Below, piece after piece: positions 1-13,645 of a DNA stretch of 64,000 nt. Position 1 is the stretch's first letter. Every line of letters begins with the position of its first letter. Source of the DNA: Strongylocentrotus droebachiensis (lineage: Eukaryota; Echinodermata; Echinoidea; Camarodonta; Strongylocentrotidae); NCBI GenBank assembly GCA_035222895.1, contig JAVYIG010007529.1:36828-100827 (forward strand). Direction: 5' to 3'. Both the position numbers and the translations under genes were made by a program. Under the pieces are notes generated by a model. The model had not been told where the DNA came from and did not search any database. It saw nothing but the letters and a program-made list of their open reading frames with translations.

Positions 1-24
1 GTTCATGATAACCGTTACAGGAAG

Positions 25-175
25 ATAGATAGATGGATAGAGAAAGAGACAATCAAACAGGAGAATGGAGGATAGAAGAAAAGGAGAGATGGACAGATAG
101 AAAAAAGGAAAAGAGAAGAAGAAAGAGAGAGATGTTTGGTAGGGGATGGAGAGAAAAGGGAGAAGAAAAAAAAGA
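25..175. repeat. Purine-rich (GATA/GA) low-complexity tract
   Basis: The plus strand is almost entirely A and G, beginning with GATA-type units and passing into GA and GAAA runs. The frames open through it on both strands (rich in Arg/Glu/Lys on one strand, Ser/Leu/Phe on the other) are what such a tract always produces, so no gene is called. Confidence 0.75.
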
Positions 176-1029
176 TTTTGTTAATATTATTCATGAAACA
201 TATATAAATAGTCATCAAACTACGTGGGCAAGCATCAGAGGACTCGATAATGAACTGTAAAACCGCTTCATATCTCTTTCTTCCTCATCTTCATATCTTA
301 ATCCATTACACAGGAGGTTCCTGCATCTTGCCTAAGGGACGGATACATTGCAGTAGCAAACAGGTTTTTTTTAAAAACTTCTAGAATTTTTTTAAATCAA
401 AACATTTGATCAATAAAATTACCATGCATAGGATAATGGCCCACCCAGAAATAGACCTTCATATACCCTAATAAATGAAAAATATACACAAATATAATTC
501 CCAAACTCTTTATGCCCCATAAATTCACCCACTGATTCACTTTTGGTAGAGTTGATAAAATAATATCTTCTATACCACACCTTAATTTTACAAACATTGT
601 GGCGCAAGTTATTGCACAAATGCATACCCAGACAAAGCCTCATTTAGAAAGCATTGTATTAGTAACCCTCCTTTTCCCCAACTAGTTATTCCCATCCATT
701 GTATTATACTCTCCTCCTGAATGGACCAATTCCACTGCCACCAGGGGGCTACGAAAGCAGCGTATAGTCAGACCCTGTACTTTTGAAAGTCAAGGTCGGA
801 CGTCACAATGGAACCGTTTAGAAGGTGGATCAATTTGATGGATTATGAAAAGGACTTTTGTTCCCAACCCCTTACTCTCTCCACTCATGCATTAGTAGGA
901 GCAATTAAACAGCGGCCATCGATTACAATTTGCCGGGAAGATAAAGGCCTGAATAAAAAGATTGTTATTGTACTATTTCCTTTGACATTCATGAGTTATT
1001 GTTACTTTTCTAAGAGCCGTTTTGTCTGC
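176..1029. other. Unassigned AT-rich DNA
   Basis: No frame here has recognisable protein features and I see no RNA gene or clear transposon end. The open frame at 808-1053 is 81 codons and looks like chance sequence. Confidence 0.5.
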
Positions 1030-1660
1030 GAACAATCAGCTGTTTATAAATAATTAATGACCCATGTTGGAAATCTTGAAAATAGTGCATCCATTTGAAA
1101 TGATAAATTAAAAATGAGGGGAAACAAATGAAGCTATTTCTTTGAATAATAATTATATTGACATACATAATTAAATTATATTGTTTTGTTTTGGACTGAC
1201 ATAGCAATAATAATCCAAATGTATGCCAACAAAATGTTGGAACAATCTGCTGTGTATAAATGATTAATGAACCATGTTGGAAAATCTTGAAAATAATGCA
1301 TCCATTTGAAATCATAAATTAAAAATGGGGGGAAACGAATGAAGCTATTTCATTGATTAATTATATTGACATACATAATTAAATAATTCTTTTTTCTTTT
1401 GTTTTGATCTGACATAGCTATACTAATCTAAATGTATGCCAACAAAATGTTGGAACAATCTGCTGTGTATAAATGATTGATGAACCATGTTGAAAACTCT
1501 TGATAAAAGTGCATTCCTTTGAAATGATAAATAAAATGGGGGAACAAATTGAAGCTATTTCATTGAACGATTAAATTGACATACTTAATTAGACCATTCT
1601 TCTTTTTGTTGTACTGATATAGCTATAATAATCAAAATGTATGCCAAGAAAAATGCAAAG
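1030..1660. repeat. Tandem repeat, three units of about 210 bp
   Basis: Three head-to-tail units begin at about 1030, 1240 and 1453, each opening with GAACAATC(A/T)GCTGT. Each contains ATGTTGGAAA-like, GAAGCTATTTC and TTGACATACATAATTA segments and ends near AATGTATGCCAA. The periods are 210 and 213 bp. The units differ by scattered substitutions and small indels, so the array is old. Unit 3 is the most diverged. No coding frame is shared between units, so this is a non-coding minisatellite-like array. Confidence 0.85.
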
Positions 1661-1741
1661 TTTAGCTGATATCATGTCTCCCTATCGCTTGATCTCCATT
1701 ATGTTTTTCACTCTCTCTCACACTATCTCTTAATGTTTTGA

Positions 1742-1819
1742 CTATTAAGAGCCAGAAGGTCGTTTATTCAAAAAGAAGCAAAGAGTAGATGAGTTTAAAC
1801 ACTCTCTGGTCCTCAACAG
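1742..1819. repeat. Dispersed short palindrome family, member 1 (diverged)
   Basis: The left arm AGAGCCAGAAGGTCGTTTATT is echoed in reverse complement by GAGTTTAAAC...CTCTGGTCCTC. The core AGCCAGAAGG matches the other members (40363, 48384, 49003, 50021 and others). This is a diverged copy and its right arm is weak. Confidence 0.5.
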
Positions 1820-3721
1820 ATGGTTTCATCTTTCCCTAGTCTCCCTGTTATGTATTTCAGCAAACTGCTGCATACGATATAGCTTTTCATATCTCTATTT
1901 CTTTGGTCAGTGATTCTCTTTCAGCAAAGTTGCTATTAACAGCATTTTGCCTATAGGGAACATCCTCTTCAGTCCATTTAATACTCTAATTGTTCTTACT
2001 TTACACTTTTCAATGTCATAAACCTCTTCGATTTAAATATGATTCACAGAAATCATGTCAATTATAGTTTTTGTCATGAATCTCATCTCTTTTCAATCCA
2101 TGAATTTACAATGGTCAATCCATGTGTAATTAAACTGACCCTCAGTTGCCCTATGTACACATCTTTCTATCATTTTGAAGGCATATCCCCATCCCCATCA
2201 TTTTGTTTCTTTTTCAATTAACAATGTTTCCTTCTATCCATCTTCGTATTATTCATAGGAATACTACAAAGAACACATTACTTTGTGTTCTCTGTTTTAT
2301 AGTTCTAAAGGGAGGGGGGAACTCATTGTGCACTTTATATGCTATTTCCTGCACATTCATGCCAGTTCCCACAGGCTTACAATACAGTCAACAATAACAA
2401 ATTATTGAAGAATCTGATCTAAATGTACCATGAAATCTCTCTATTGATTAAAATCTTGCTAAAAATTGATTTCTATTTTTACCCCTCCTTTGCTTCAGCG
2501 ATTATGGTTAGAACGATTATTTTGTCTAGTTGAAAAGCAGACCTAGATCATGATCAAAGGGTAAAAGACTAAAAAGAGAACAATATATCATTCTGCGGGG
2601 AAAAACAATTTCCATGAATGACTTGGCAAGGACAAAAGAAAAATAACAGAAATCATAATCAGTCATAAAAACATGAAAGAGCACAAAAGCTCTTATCAAA
2701 ACTAGTTTACTCAAAAGAAGTCATAAAACATCTGGAGTCATGCTTTCTTTTGAAATTCACATCTGGTACGGAACGATGCTTTTCTTAAGTTTTCTGTTGA
2801 ACCTTTCTCTTGTCTGCGTGCGTGCAACACAAAGACGATAATAAACGAATGAATAAAAAGGTAGACAATATGATTCCAGGGCAAGCTAGCGATTAAACTA
2901 AAATCTCCTAAAGCCTCGAACATGACCTACCGGTATGTTACAAAATGTGATTATTCTCCGCAGACGCATCAGTGATGATGCTAATTTTCTACAATAACCC
3001 AAAATATCGTCACCTGACCTACATGGTTTTAACCAGGCAGACAGTTTTGATTAACCGAAAACCACAACCAATTTTGGAGGGGAATTCTGCGGTCTGCGAA
3101 TAAGTTTTGGGTCCAGCTCTGGTTTAAAGTAGTGCAAGTGTTGAGGAGTCCGTGTCTGCCATCAGAGAGAGAAAACGGAAATAATAAAAACAGGAGTCCA
3201 GATGGATGAGTTGCTAGACCAGTGATGCAGCAAAATTGAGGCAGATGTTTTAACCAAAAAAAAAGAGCTTATATAGCATTATACTATTTCTCTTTTGAGA
3301 GTTTGAGTAAAATCCCTATATTGGTAAGAAAAAGTATCTAAAGTATATGATACAGTCATGCATTTTCACTGGCTGATGGATTAGAGAAGGGATATGCTAA
3401 AAATGATGTAGTTCTATTTAGTGTATAATTACATGATGAAATAATGTATTTTTCAAATGTTGAAACATAATATCATGAAATAATGCTTGATGTTTGCAAA
3501 ATAAGACCTGTATTATAAGTAGTAGAAAACGAAATTTATTCCAACGCTGTGTAAGTTGCATCACAATGGAAACTGACAAATAAATAAATAAGTCATTGCT
3601 GAAATAGAAAAAAAACAGGAGGAATTGCAATTACCTACACTCTATCTTGCTACATGTCTGTAATTGCTTGACAACTAGAGTAATAAAATAGTTTTCAAAT
3701 AATAAAAAGTTGTTGATCTTT
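1820..3721. other. Unassigned AT-rich DNA
   Basis: Open frames of 60-75 codons occur on both strands, but none has a domain, compositional bias or motif suggesting a real exon. I see no structured repeat. Confidence 0.5.
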
Positions 3722-3796
3722 AAAAGAGAGAAAGAGATAAAGGAAAAAGAGAGAGAAAGAGAGGGGGAGAGACAACAAGGAGAAGAAAAGGGAAGG

Positions 3797-3830
<34 letters not shown>

Positions 3831-3842
3831 AATAGCAATGAG
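3722..3842. repeat. (GA)n-rich microsatellite
   Basis: The plus strand carries uninterrupted GAGAGA runs flanked by GAAA and GGGA variants. The minus-strand frame across it (3695-4069) is a Ser/Leu run produced by TCTC repeats and is not a gene. Confidence 0.85.
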
Positions 3843-6069
3843 ATTAAGAGAGGAAAAGTTATGATGAGACTTTGATAGTTGCTTTTACGTGATGTACATT
3901 TCAGTTTCCATAAAACAACGTTGCCTGCATTGTCGTTAGAAAAGTACACGTCGTACTCTGAATCATCACATATAACACCAATGACAATCATCAAACCGAT
4001 CAGTAAAACGTCTGCAGCATGGAAATGATATATGGGAACACATCCACACATACAAATGAACATGACCATGGATATACATCTATCTGTATCTCCATGCTAA
4101 CCCAAACCTATTTATAAGCCTTCTTTCTCCCACCTTTCAAAAAAAGTGCAATCAACGTTCATTGCAATTTTGAGTCAATCATTACAGCACTGGAAATACT
4201 AGATATAATTATACACCAGGATGCGTTCATAATGTATTCAACAAAAGTAACTTCCACAAAGAGCCATAAAATTGTATAGAACAATCACTCCATCAATTGC
4301 TCATTTATATATACGACCCCTCTTTTCCTGAATGGCTGTGAATGCCTGTTGAAATAATACATTCACGAGGCACTGCTGACCAGCATTTTTCAATCTTACG
4401 CGGCTCATGGCCCCTAACATGGGAGATGCATAAAACTGATATACGAGGCTGTATTTAGACAATAATGTGGTTATGGATGCATACTGCGACCGTCCTGTGA
4501 TGGCACGAGCATAATGATAACATCGTGGAGGAGCATGCTACGGTTCACGGTTGATCGCTTCGAGATGGCAGTGGTCAGTTGCTTCCAAAGCCCTCTCTGT
4601 TCCCTCACGATATCCCTTAGCCTCTATGTGAATGCTAAATTAGTGCTTAGGTGATAGTCTCAGACTATAAACCACCATTTCAGTAATGTGAGTGCATGAC
4701 ATATCAATCATCTAAATGGAGGAATATGCTGTGAGGTGTGCCGATGCTTGCTATGCCTTGTGATATATAGTCAACTCAATATCTATCTACCCGGTATTTA
4801 TGAAATTTACACTGGACTTCAAGGAGAGGAAGAAGAAAATATTCATATCAAATTCACTCCTAAATGACTCATCTCAAATTCAGAGTTAGAGTACTAGTAA
4901 TCAACATAAAGAATATTTGCCATCACGCAAAGCAACAATATACATACTATTGTGAGATAAATACAGACAAGACATTCATACAACTATAATTCAGTATGTG
5001 TAATCACAAAACATATCCTCTATAATATTAATTACATATGTACACACCGATACATCAAACATGAATATTTGATGGCACATCAGTCCTTTTTGTTATATCT
5101 CAGAAAAGCATATTGTAATATATATAGGACTACCGCTGACCCAAAATATCAAATTTGAAAATGTGATTTCACCAAACTGACGAACAAATCGCATTCAGTT
5201 GTACATATCACATAACTGAATTCTATAATGGTCTGCCTTTCGAGACTACCACTACCAACTGAGCATAGTTATTTGAGTGGCACATTACGTCCGTCCACCG
5301 CATACACTCGCAGCCTGTCCCACTATAGCAGGCAATCTAATGTATTACGTCAATGTTTGAGGGATCTCAGAGGTAGAGCTAAAATGCTTCGATTCGCGTG
5401 AAATGTTCGCCCGCGAGGTCACCTGTTTCCAATATTAAACCGCTGAAAAAGAGAGGAATTATACAAGCAGCCTGCGCAGGACTAACTAGTACTAGTAGAA
5501 TGTGCTGAGAGAATGAACCAAGAGTAATGGAGAGAGATGGTGGAAGTCATTAGAATATACAGAGTGAAACAGAAAGAGTGAATCACATAAATTAAGAAAG
5601 AAAAATATAAAGAGGAGACATGGAAACATAAAGACAGATATCTTGATATACAAATCAGTTAAAGGGATCACTGACTTTCCAACATCGTCTTGAAAGCAGG
5701 TTAACTGTTCATTGATTAAACTTGAAATCTATGAAAAGGAAATGACCCAAAAGTGATATAAAAATTGTCTACTCCAAGTAAAAATATCAAAAAATAAATG
5801 CAAGAGGGGTAAAGAGTCATAGACGTCATATTGTGCAATGGAAAGGGAAAAAATACACAAGGAGATCAAAGAGTGTGAAACCTAGAAATTTAAGATTTTA
5901 AACTTAAAAAATATACAATGTTCTAGAGTATAGGTGTATATAGGGAATGAGCAGAATTGTAAATGAAGAAAGTAGAATCGAGATTGGGAGGAAATACAGA
6001 TGGGAATGGAGGGATAAAAAATATGGAAAAAGACACAGTGAACACTTATAGGCTAAAAGAAAATATAAT
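3843..6069. other. Unassigned non-coding DNA
   Basis: There is no recognisable exon, RNA gene or repeat boundary. The stretch around 4330-4640 is less AT-rich than its surroundings, but I cannot assign a function. Confidence 0.45.
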
Positions 6070-6145
6070 AGCGAGAGAGAAAGTGAGAGAGAGAGAGAGA
6101 GAGAGAGTGAGAGGAGAGAAAGAGAGAGAGAGACAAAGACAGACA
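6070..6145. repeat. (GA)n microsatellite
   Basis: GA dinucleotide repeats run up to the left edge of the foldback element at 6150 and resume as GAGAGGGAAAGAAGAGAG after its right edge. This suggests the foldback element inserted into the microsatellite. Confidence 0.85.
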
Positions 6146-6149
6146 TACA

Positions 6150-6313
6150 GGCCTAATTCACAAAGGAGATTTGTCAACAAACCTAGGTTTATGTGCGTCA
6201 TATGACGCGTTTCGATGCAGTTCAGACCAAGGTTCAGACAAACCTTGGTCTGAAACGCGTCGAAACACACATAACCCTAGGTTTGTCGACAAACCTCCTT
6301 TGTGAATTCAGGC
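6150..6313. mobile_element. Foldback MITE-like hairpin element
   Basis: Nearly the whole 164 bp is one inverted repeat. The left arm begins GGCCTAATTCACAAAGGAG and the right arm ends CTCCTTTGTGAATTCAGGCC. Inside, ACAAACCTAGG, GACGCGTTTCGA and CAGACCAAGGTT on the left pair with their complements on the right around a very short loop. ACA flanks both ends, which may be a 3-bp target duplication. It has no coding capacity, so if it is a transposon it was moved in trans. The superfamily cannot be decided from the sequence alone. Confidence 0.75.
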
Positions 6314-7994
6314 CACAGAGAGGGAAAGAAGAGAGACAGAAACGAGACTGCATATAAAAAATGGAACGAAGAAGAGAAAGATGACAGGGATGTTGTATAT
6401 GTGCTTTAATGACATGAACTGGATCGGGATCGGGGACAGCGCATCTTCTGGAGATGTATTTATCCCCTGGAAGGACAGGTATATCAAGTACTAGCGCCGT
6501 CCGCTGAACGACACCTGCACAAAATTGCTGAATGGATCTCCCAAATGATCTCCGCATATGAGATGCCCATGTCTTCATGGTAATCACATTCTTATATTAA
6601 AGGTACTGATATTGATTTTAAAGATAAGGTGGAGCTATATGGTTTTGTGATTGCAATGTGAAAGGAAATGTCTAGAAGTTATTACGTACAACATAAGAAT
6701 AAGTGAGTATTAATTATGAGGTCTCGATATAATAACAGATTGACTAATAAAGCACTGATGAAAATTACAGAGAAAAGCAACACAGATATGGCTTGATATG
6801 GGACCATGCAACAAAATGTGGTCTAATTAATGTTTCAAAATTGAATAAGTTATAAGTAATAAGTTTGGAATATGAGGGCATTACATGAGCAAATCCTTTT
6901 CATGTGACAATGTTATCACAATATTCTTTCTGATAGGGGTAAAGGACAAACAGCTCACATATGAGTTTTTAACATTAACAAAGCTCTCTCTTTAAACCTT
7001 CTCTTTAAATTATTGACATTTATCCAAAGTGTCCCAAAATGGAAATATGAGAAATAACATGCCTGATAGCTAGATTAATAGTAATGAAAACTTCAACAAT
7101 CAAAACATTTAATGAAAATTAATATTAGGGGTGACATTGCTGACATTGTAATGCTTCAGGTGAACATACAATTTTGATGTCTTGAATGTATAACAGGTCA
7201 AATGGGAAATCTGTTCTATTTTCATTTATAGGCAACAACCTCAGGTGACTAGATAACATTCAGAATTTTTTGAAATCAAAACACTTAATTTCTGCACAAC
7301 ATTGATCTTTGTGAAAGGTTGAGACAAGGACTTAAAATCAAACAGTTTGTATTAAAGGTTGTTTGGTCAAGACCACATATTAATGATTAATATCTATTTC
7401 AATAGTACACCTATATATTTGTTTGTAATAAATAAAGTAGATCTTCCACTATCTCTCAGCCCCCCCCCCCCTCCATCCCCGGAAACAAAAAGATAATGCT
7501 ATAATGTATCCCTCACTCATGAGACAATACCAATGGCTCAAATTTGAAGACATTGCCAAAACACAAACTAATGAATTACGATTCTTCATTTTAAAAATAC
7601 AGTAGGAAAGAAGACAAAATAATGCGGTATCCTTGGGAAATAGCCAAAGTGTTTCCAAGGCGATTGACGAGAGGATCGGACATGTCTCGGGACATGCAGA
7701 CATGCATCTAAAAACACACTTCACTAATGAACGATGCTCCACTTTGATTAATGTATGTCACATAGGCAGCATTCATCTCCAAGGTCTTTACTGTTTCAAT
7801 GTTGTGGGTTTTTCTTTCTCCTCTCCTTCTGTCTTTCATTAAAAATGCAACTTGTGTAATACTCCCAAGGGACCTATGGCTTGAAGTCCTATTCCCTACT
7901 CGGCCTCTAGCCACAGTGAAAATTTCTTGTAAACAAGTTTTTAATGCAATTCGTAAGACGTCACTAGGTACATGAGCGTAAAAGGTAGACAATT
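6314..7994. other. Unassigned DNA with poly-C run
   Basis: AT-rich sequence with no recognised gene. A poly-C run lies near 7460. The frames at 7449-7742 and 7708-7992 have no recognisable protein features. Confidence 0.45.
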
Positions 7995-8330
7995 GCTGCT
8001 CACATTTAGAAGGTGGGGCCTAGTCACTATACAGTTCTTTTTTTTAATGGGGCTAGTTCACATTGAACAGCAACATGATATAAGGAACAACCACAAAATT
8101 AGACAAGTGGGGCTAGGTCACTATGTTGTTTTTTTAGGGAGGGGGGTGTTGCCATTAGTGAAGGGAAAAATTATCTTAAGAAAGAAAGAAAGGGGCGCTG
8201 TTTCATTTTAAGAGCAAAACCAACTATAAAGTTAGATAGCTGCAGTTCAGATCTAGAGAAGGTGGGGTTAACCCGGTCACCCTTTTGTGAGAGGGAGGGG
8301 GGGGGGGGGGGGGTATTCCATGTTGGTGAA
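7995..8330. repeat. Degenerate low-copy repeat plus poly-G
   Basis: The phrase GGTGGGGCTAGGTCAC recurs in degenerate form near 8012, 8048, 8108 and 8262, in the first three followed by a T run or a G/T-rich run. The spacing is irregular, so this is either an old tandem array or a slippage-prone region. A poly-G run of about 17 lies near 8298. Confidence 0.4.
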
Positions 8331-11300
8331 CACCTACAATATCTGAGGTTAATTCAATCATAAGTTTTCACAAGGAGTGAATACCTGTTTACCAAACATT
8401 GAGATTAAGGGCTTAGATAGTTTCATGTTTCCCTAAACATTTTGTCTCGTTTAACCAACTTATTTTTCAACTTGGATGAAAACAACAGCAACGAGTGCTC
8501 AAATTCAACTGTCTTTACAGCAGTAATATATGATAACTGTAACCTACATCAAAAAGTTCAATAGTGCAAGATGACTTCTTCTCCAGACAAAAGGGACAAT
8601 TTGATGCGTATTAGAACACTTTATTTCAGCAAAAGAGGCCATCAAATGCATATAATGTCAGTCATTAGTGTATAATAAAACAAAGACACCCCCTGTATAG
8701 ACATTTGATACAAATGTACCATATCCTATTAATCATGGAGCTAAGCTAATTGCGTGAGCTAAAAAGAATATAGTCTAGAGTAGCTGGTAGCAAGTAAATG
8801 AATTCTCTTTTGATACACTCAAACTGGAATAAGTTCCTTGAAACTCCTCCAAGGCTCCAATATTTCTTGTTTTTCAGCAAGGAACATATCTAATCCCTTT
8901 TTCACCAGCAGTAAAGTGTCATTCTGGTGTATCCTGTTAAATGGACGAGCTGGACCGATTCCCACTGCAGCCTTATAAAATCTTAACTGAACCTTTTAAC
9001 ATTCACAACGACAAAATTTGGCAGAAGCTGGACAGGCCGATAGTGGGTGAGCTCCTGGGTGGATTCGATTTTTCTGAACTTGAAGTGTGAAGATTGTTTC
9101 CACCCTAGGGCTCACCAGGGAAACTAAAGAAACTTGAGGCTGGAAATCGAGTTAGAACCTTGGACTAGAAAGATGGGGGTGGACAGTGATCTCGCCGAAG
9201 CTGTTAGAACGAGGAAGTGATTGTGACAGACAATTGTATACCAACATTTGGGCTTGGACCGAGTTTAGAAAGGCGTTCATGTAAAGTTCAAACAGCAAGC
9301 TGATGCACAGACAGGCATCACTTGAAAGAGACAGTCTATAGGCCACAAAGCATTGGCTACTCTTATGTGATTTTAAACTATTATCAAATCATTTCATGTT
9401 CTAAAAGCTGAGCTTAACATTATGGAATAAGAAATTCAATTAAATTGTTCACTTTTATCAATCTATGGGTAACAGAATCCAAAGACACAAGTACCACGTT
9501 CTAATATTGATTGTGCCATGTATTCTCATGTAGGTCATAACTGTTCAAGGAGTTCAGAAGGTCATACTTCATATCATTCCATACATCTTCTTCTCTATCA
9601 ACTCTTACCATTTCAATCAACAAAAGTTATTCAAAACAACAAATCAACAAATTTATGTCAAGTTTTTCAATGCATTTATTCTCAATTTTGCTCCCTTCCA
9701 ATCAGCACTTTCCCTCTCGATCAAAATGAAAACAAAAACAACAAAAATTCTGCAATTCGACAGACACTCTAAATTGGCACACTATCCAGCTCGAGTCTTG
9801 TGCAACAAGGGTCCAGACAATTTCCCTCGACCGCATTTCCGAGGGCTCACGCCTGGCCACAGGAACCTCGGAACGTCGCCGTGCCATAAAAAAAACTGAT
9901 TCAAGAAAATTTACGACAACCGACATTATCAGCCACGGAGGGGTCGAGCTAATCCCAGTAATTACTGGTGATCAGGGTAGGAGCAAAGACAGCGTCCAAA
10001 TTGTTCTGGACATTGTGGAAAGCTAGAATAAGCATGTTGATGCAGTGGGGATGGCCTTGGCTAGTTGCATGGCGGCAACTCCATTTACTTCTAATTTGGT
10101 TGCGGTGTTGTTGCCAAAGTCATTTGGGATAGTTTGAAGGTCTGTGTGGATACAGAGATGAAGCTCCAGAGAGGAGCCAGGACATCGCCGAGATTGGCGT
10201 ATTTAAATTAAGAGTGGCAAATTAAGTGGGAAAAGAAGGCGTATTGTGGGCGAGAAACGGCGGTGCAAGGAAATGCATATATCCTGGTTTTCCACTTCGT
10301 TCACAAACACAGGCACAGATTTTCTTCTTTCTGTGCCAATGTGCAGTCACAATTGAGATCACAGATATTACAGTGACTGGAGCAAGCTAGCAGAGTTCAG
10401 CCTATCATGACCTACATACACATAAGTTCACTGAGAATACAACATGAAGCTAAGCCATCAATTAAGCATTATACCCATACCTCTTATATTTGTCTTCAAT
10501 AATATCTTATGATAATTACAAGGTAAAAGCACAGTAAAAAAACCTTTTTATGAATCCTAATCATGACACAATAGTCACAATTATCTCAACAAAATGAATA
10601 TGTGTATAATAACACCTCTTTGAGATCTGTATTTTTTTCAATCCGAAGTACTGTAGTGAACTTATAGAACAAACTACCAAGTAAAATGTTTCTGATCATA
10701 CCATTCACTAAATCTTTTGTATCTCTGCTTGTATTGAAAGGACAAACGATACTGCTCACTTAACTATCTAGGGAAAATAAGATATAAACTCCCACAAATT
10801 TAGATACAATTTTGCCTGTTTATTAAAAGAACATCTGCAAACCGTCCCTATTCATTTATCCATTCTCAACCACTTACATTTATCTTATCTGTTTTTATCA
10901 TCTTCCTAACACAATTTTTTTTCCAGGTCAAAATACTATTTTTCTCCCTAAAGACTACATCCTGGTCTGTGAGGCGCACTAAAAAGCATGTCACATGCAT
11001 TCCTTGACATGGAATAACTAGAGAAAGCAAATAAACATGAACTCAATAAAGGGCAGTTACCCTGTATTGCCATCCCCTAATTCCACTTGCACTGGACAGA
11101 ATCCAATTATACCTTGCTCACACCTAGCTTTAGCCCCACCTATATCTTTCCGTGTGATCTCGATGAGAAGTGTAGCGGCAGCCTCCCATGGGTTAAGCCA
11201 TCACTCGGGGCGACACGGGCAGGCAGCAGTCGGGTGAAATGCGGTCTCAGCTGATTCGCGAGCACATTCTCGCTTTACATTTTTACGCATGTTGTTTTAA

Positions 11301-11990
11301 ACGATGCCGAGATTTTCACGCTGGATGCACACATCACGCTGGTTAAACTAACATCCCTAATTTCATATCTGCACCGGACTACAGTATCAAATTAGAATTG
11401 ATGTTCATTACGTACTGCTTTATGGAACGAACCCATGCTATGCCAAAGTGACTACCATCCTTTTGGTGATCATGAGATCAGATCATATTACATTTTCATA
11501 TGTTAACTGTTCACATATTTACAAGTGTAAACTTGTCCATTTCTTTGTCTTTAGTATCCAACAGACACAAAATATTTCTCCCATAATCTACAAACCAAGA
11601 TTTCAAAGTGCATACAAATATACAAATACAGTATGTTTGCGTCACCACCAATAAGACATTTCTTTTGATCTAATTTATGGCCTCCAAAAAACCTTACCCT
11701 TGAGTTTGCTTCTCATTTGTATTTCAACATCATCATGTTACATTGAAGTTGGTTATTGTTGGCTTTGCTTGTTGAGTACCCAAATATATTGGTCCCAGAA
11801 TATTGATTCATGAATTGATAATTCCAACTATTGTATCTCCAATACCAAGACAATCATCTATTTATGCTGTCAATCACATTTGTCAGACACATCTCCACCC
11901 ATAAATCATTCCTAACCAAGTTTATCTATCCATCAATTTATAAATCCATTAGTTCTTCCATGTGCCCTCCATCCATAATGCACTTATCCA
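8331..11990. other. Unassigned non-coding DNA
   Basis: No exon, RNA gene or repeat could be supported. Patches at about 9780-9950 and 11150-11260 have more CpG than the background, but I see no initiation signals or long frames in them. Confidence 0.45.
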
Positions 11991-12130
11991 TTCATCTTTC
12001 CACTCAATCCTCCATCGATACCTTCATCCATCCATCTAACCATCCATCCATCCATTCATCTTTCATTCCATCTCTCTATTCATCCTTCCATCCCTCCATC
12101 TGTCCTTCCATCCCTCCATCTCTCCATTCA
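11991..12130. repeat. (CATC)n microsatellite
   Basis: CATC and CATCCATT units dominate the plus strand. The 129-codon frame across it (11831-12220) is rich in Ser, His, Pro and Ile because of the tetranucleotide and is not a credible gene. Confidence 0.8.
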
Positions 12131-13436
12131 TTCCGCAACCATCCATCAACCTGGAAGGTCCACGGCCGGACAACATTTTCCACCCCGCCAACATTTCTCA
12201 AAACATCTGCCGGTGTTTAGATAATCTTGCAAAAATAGTTTTCAAAAGGAAGATGCACTTTACCCCCCTACCCCCCTACCTCGCTCTCTACATCTCTCTC
12301 GTTCTCTTTGTCCAACATTTCCCTGCATCCTCCGCCAACGAACACCAGATAGAAGGATAGATGAAATGCGCTTCTCCTGTAAAAACCGCCCCAAGATATT
12401 ATCTTTGGAAACATGCGTGTTGCCGGTTATGCCCGCTCAGCTCTCCTGGCATTATACAATCTCTTTCATTCATGACATTACTACCTTCCATCAAATGTAC
12501 GATGCATTGCTGCAAACAGGGATATCTTAAACAGGTCCTCCTCGATATGTTTTTTCTACGATGTTGACATCAAAACTATTATTTTGATACCGTCCGATAA
12601 TATTATTGCAAGGTATGAGTTTGAGAGATCATATTCACATTACGGATGACCCATTATGAGTTCTCCTAGATACAACATATTTGAAGTAGGTTATTATGCT
12701 ACTTGCTAACGGCTTTCACTAAGTAAGGTATATATTGTTATTACATTATCATACTCTATTCATAGTAGCAATTTATGTTCATACATGAACTTGTACAATG
12801 CCAGGATTCTGCCACCAAAGGAAAGTGAATTGAATTGACACACAAGTTTCTTCATTTTAAATCTAAATAAAAGTATTGCTGCTTTGCAAAAAAATATTTC
12901 ATACACTACTCACAACGGTAATCATGTCTACATAGAAACTTATTAATCTACTTTTTAATTTCATCTTAAAAGATAATCTAGACGACAAGGGAGTTATGTT
13001 TTTATAATGTTTCGCCATCTGTCCTGATCCTGTGGTATATTTTACCAATAATAGACATCAGGATAGAAATGCAACATCTATGTTTGTTTTTCATATTGAT
13101 TATCTGAGACTACATCTTTCAACGGATAAACATGGATTCATCTTTCTCATCCAGGAAGTTGGGAAGGCTTACCATACACCTGCATGGGATCTACTCTGCC
13201 TTGCGAGGGGGTAAGGACCATTTTCTACTCATTTATCCACCCCTTCCATTTTTTGTTTTACTTTTAAAGAGGAAGAACAGTATCCCATTGCAAACTAGAC
13301 TTTAAAATGTGATCATTTTGAACTAAACTAAATTTATGGGTAATGTATTTTACATGAAAATGAAGCCCTTACTAACAGGTTGAGTTTACAATGCATCGTG
13401 TTGAACATTAATGCTCATTTCCATCTCACTTAGTAT
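12131..13436. other. Unassigned AT-rich DNA
   Basis: Nothing recognisable on either strand; only frames below 70 codons. Confidence 0.45.
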
Positions 13437-13543
13437 AATATCGTCGCTGTTTTCACGAAGTGACGGTAGTGAAACAAAATTGCATTCACTTTGCGTTACG
13501 ATTTTTCTCGCTACCGTCACTTCGTGAAAACAAGGACGATATG
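13437..13543. mobile_element. Short foldback element (hairpin, about 30-bp arms)
   Basis: The left arm contains TTTTCACGAAGTGACGGTAG and the right arm its exact complement CTACCGTCACTTCGTGAAAA. The complementarity extends outward through ATATCGTC and GACGATAT with a few mismatches. The centre is about 35 bp of unrelated sequence. It looks like a small MITE or foldback repeat and has no coding capacity. Confidence 0.65.
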
Positions 13544-13645
13544 ATAATGTTGATGTTGATGATGATGATGCCCCCTTTCAGAATAGCAAGATTGAATGTT
13601 TTGCTATACAATAAGTAATTGATTTCTACTCGTGTGAACATCATA

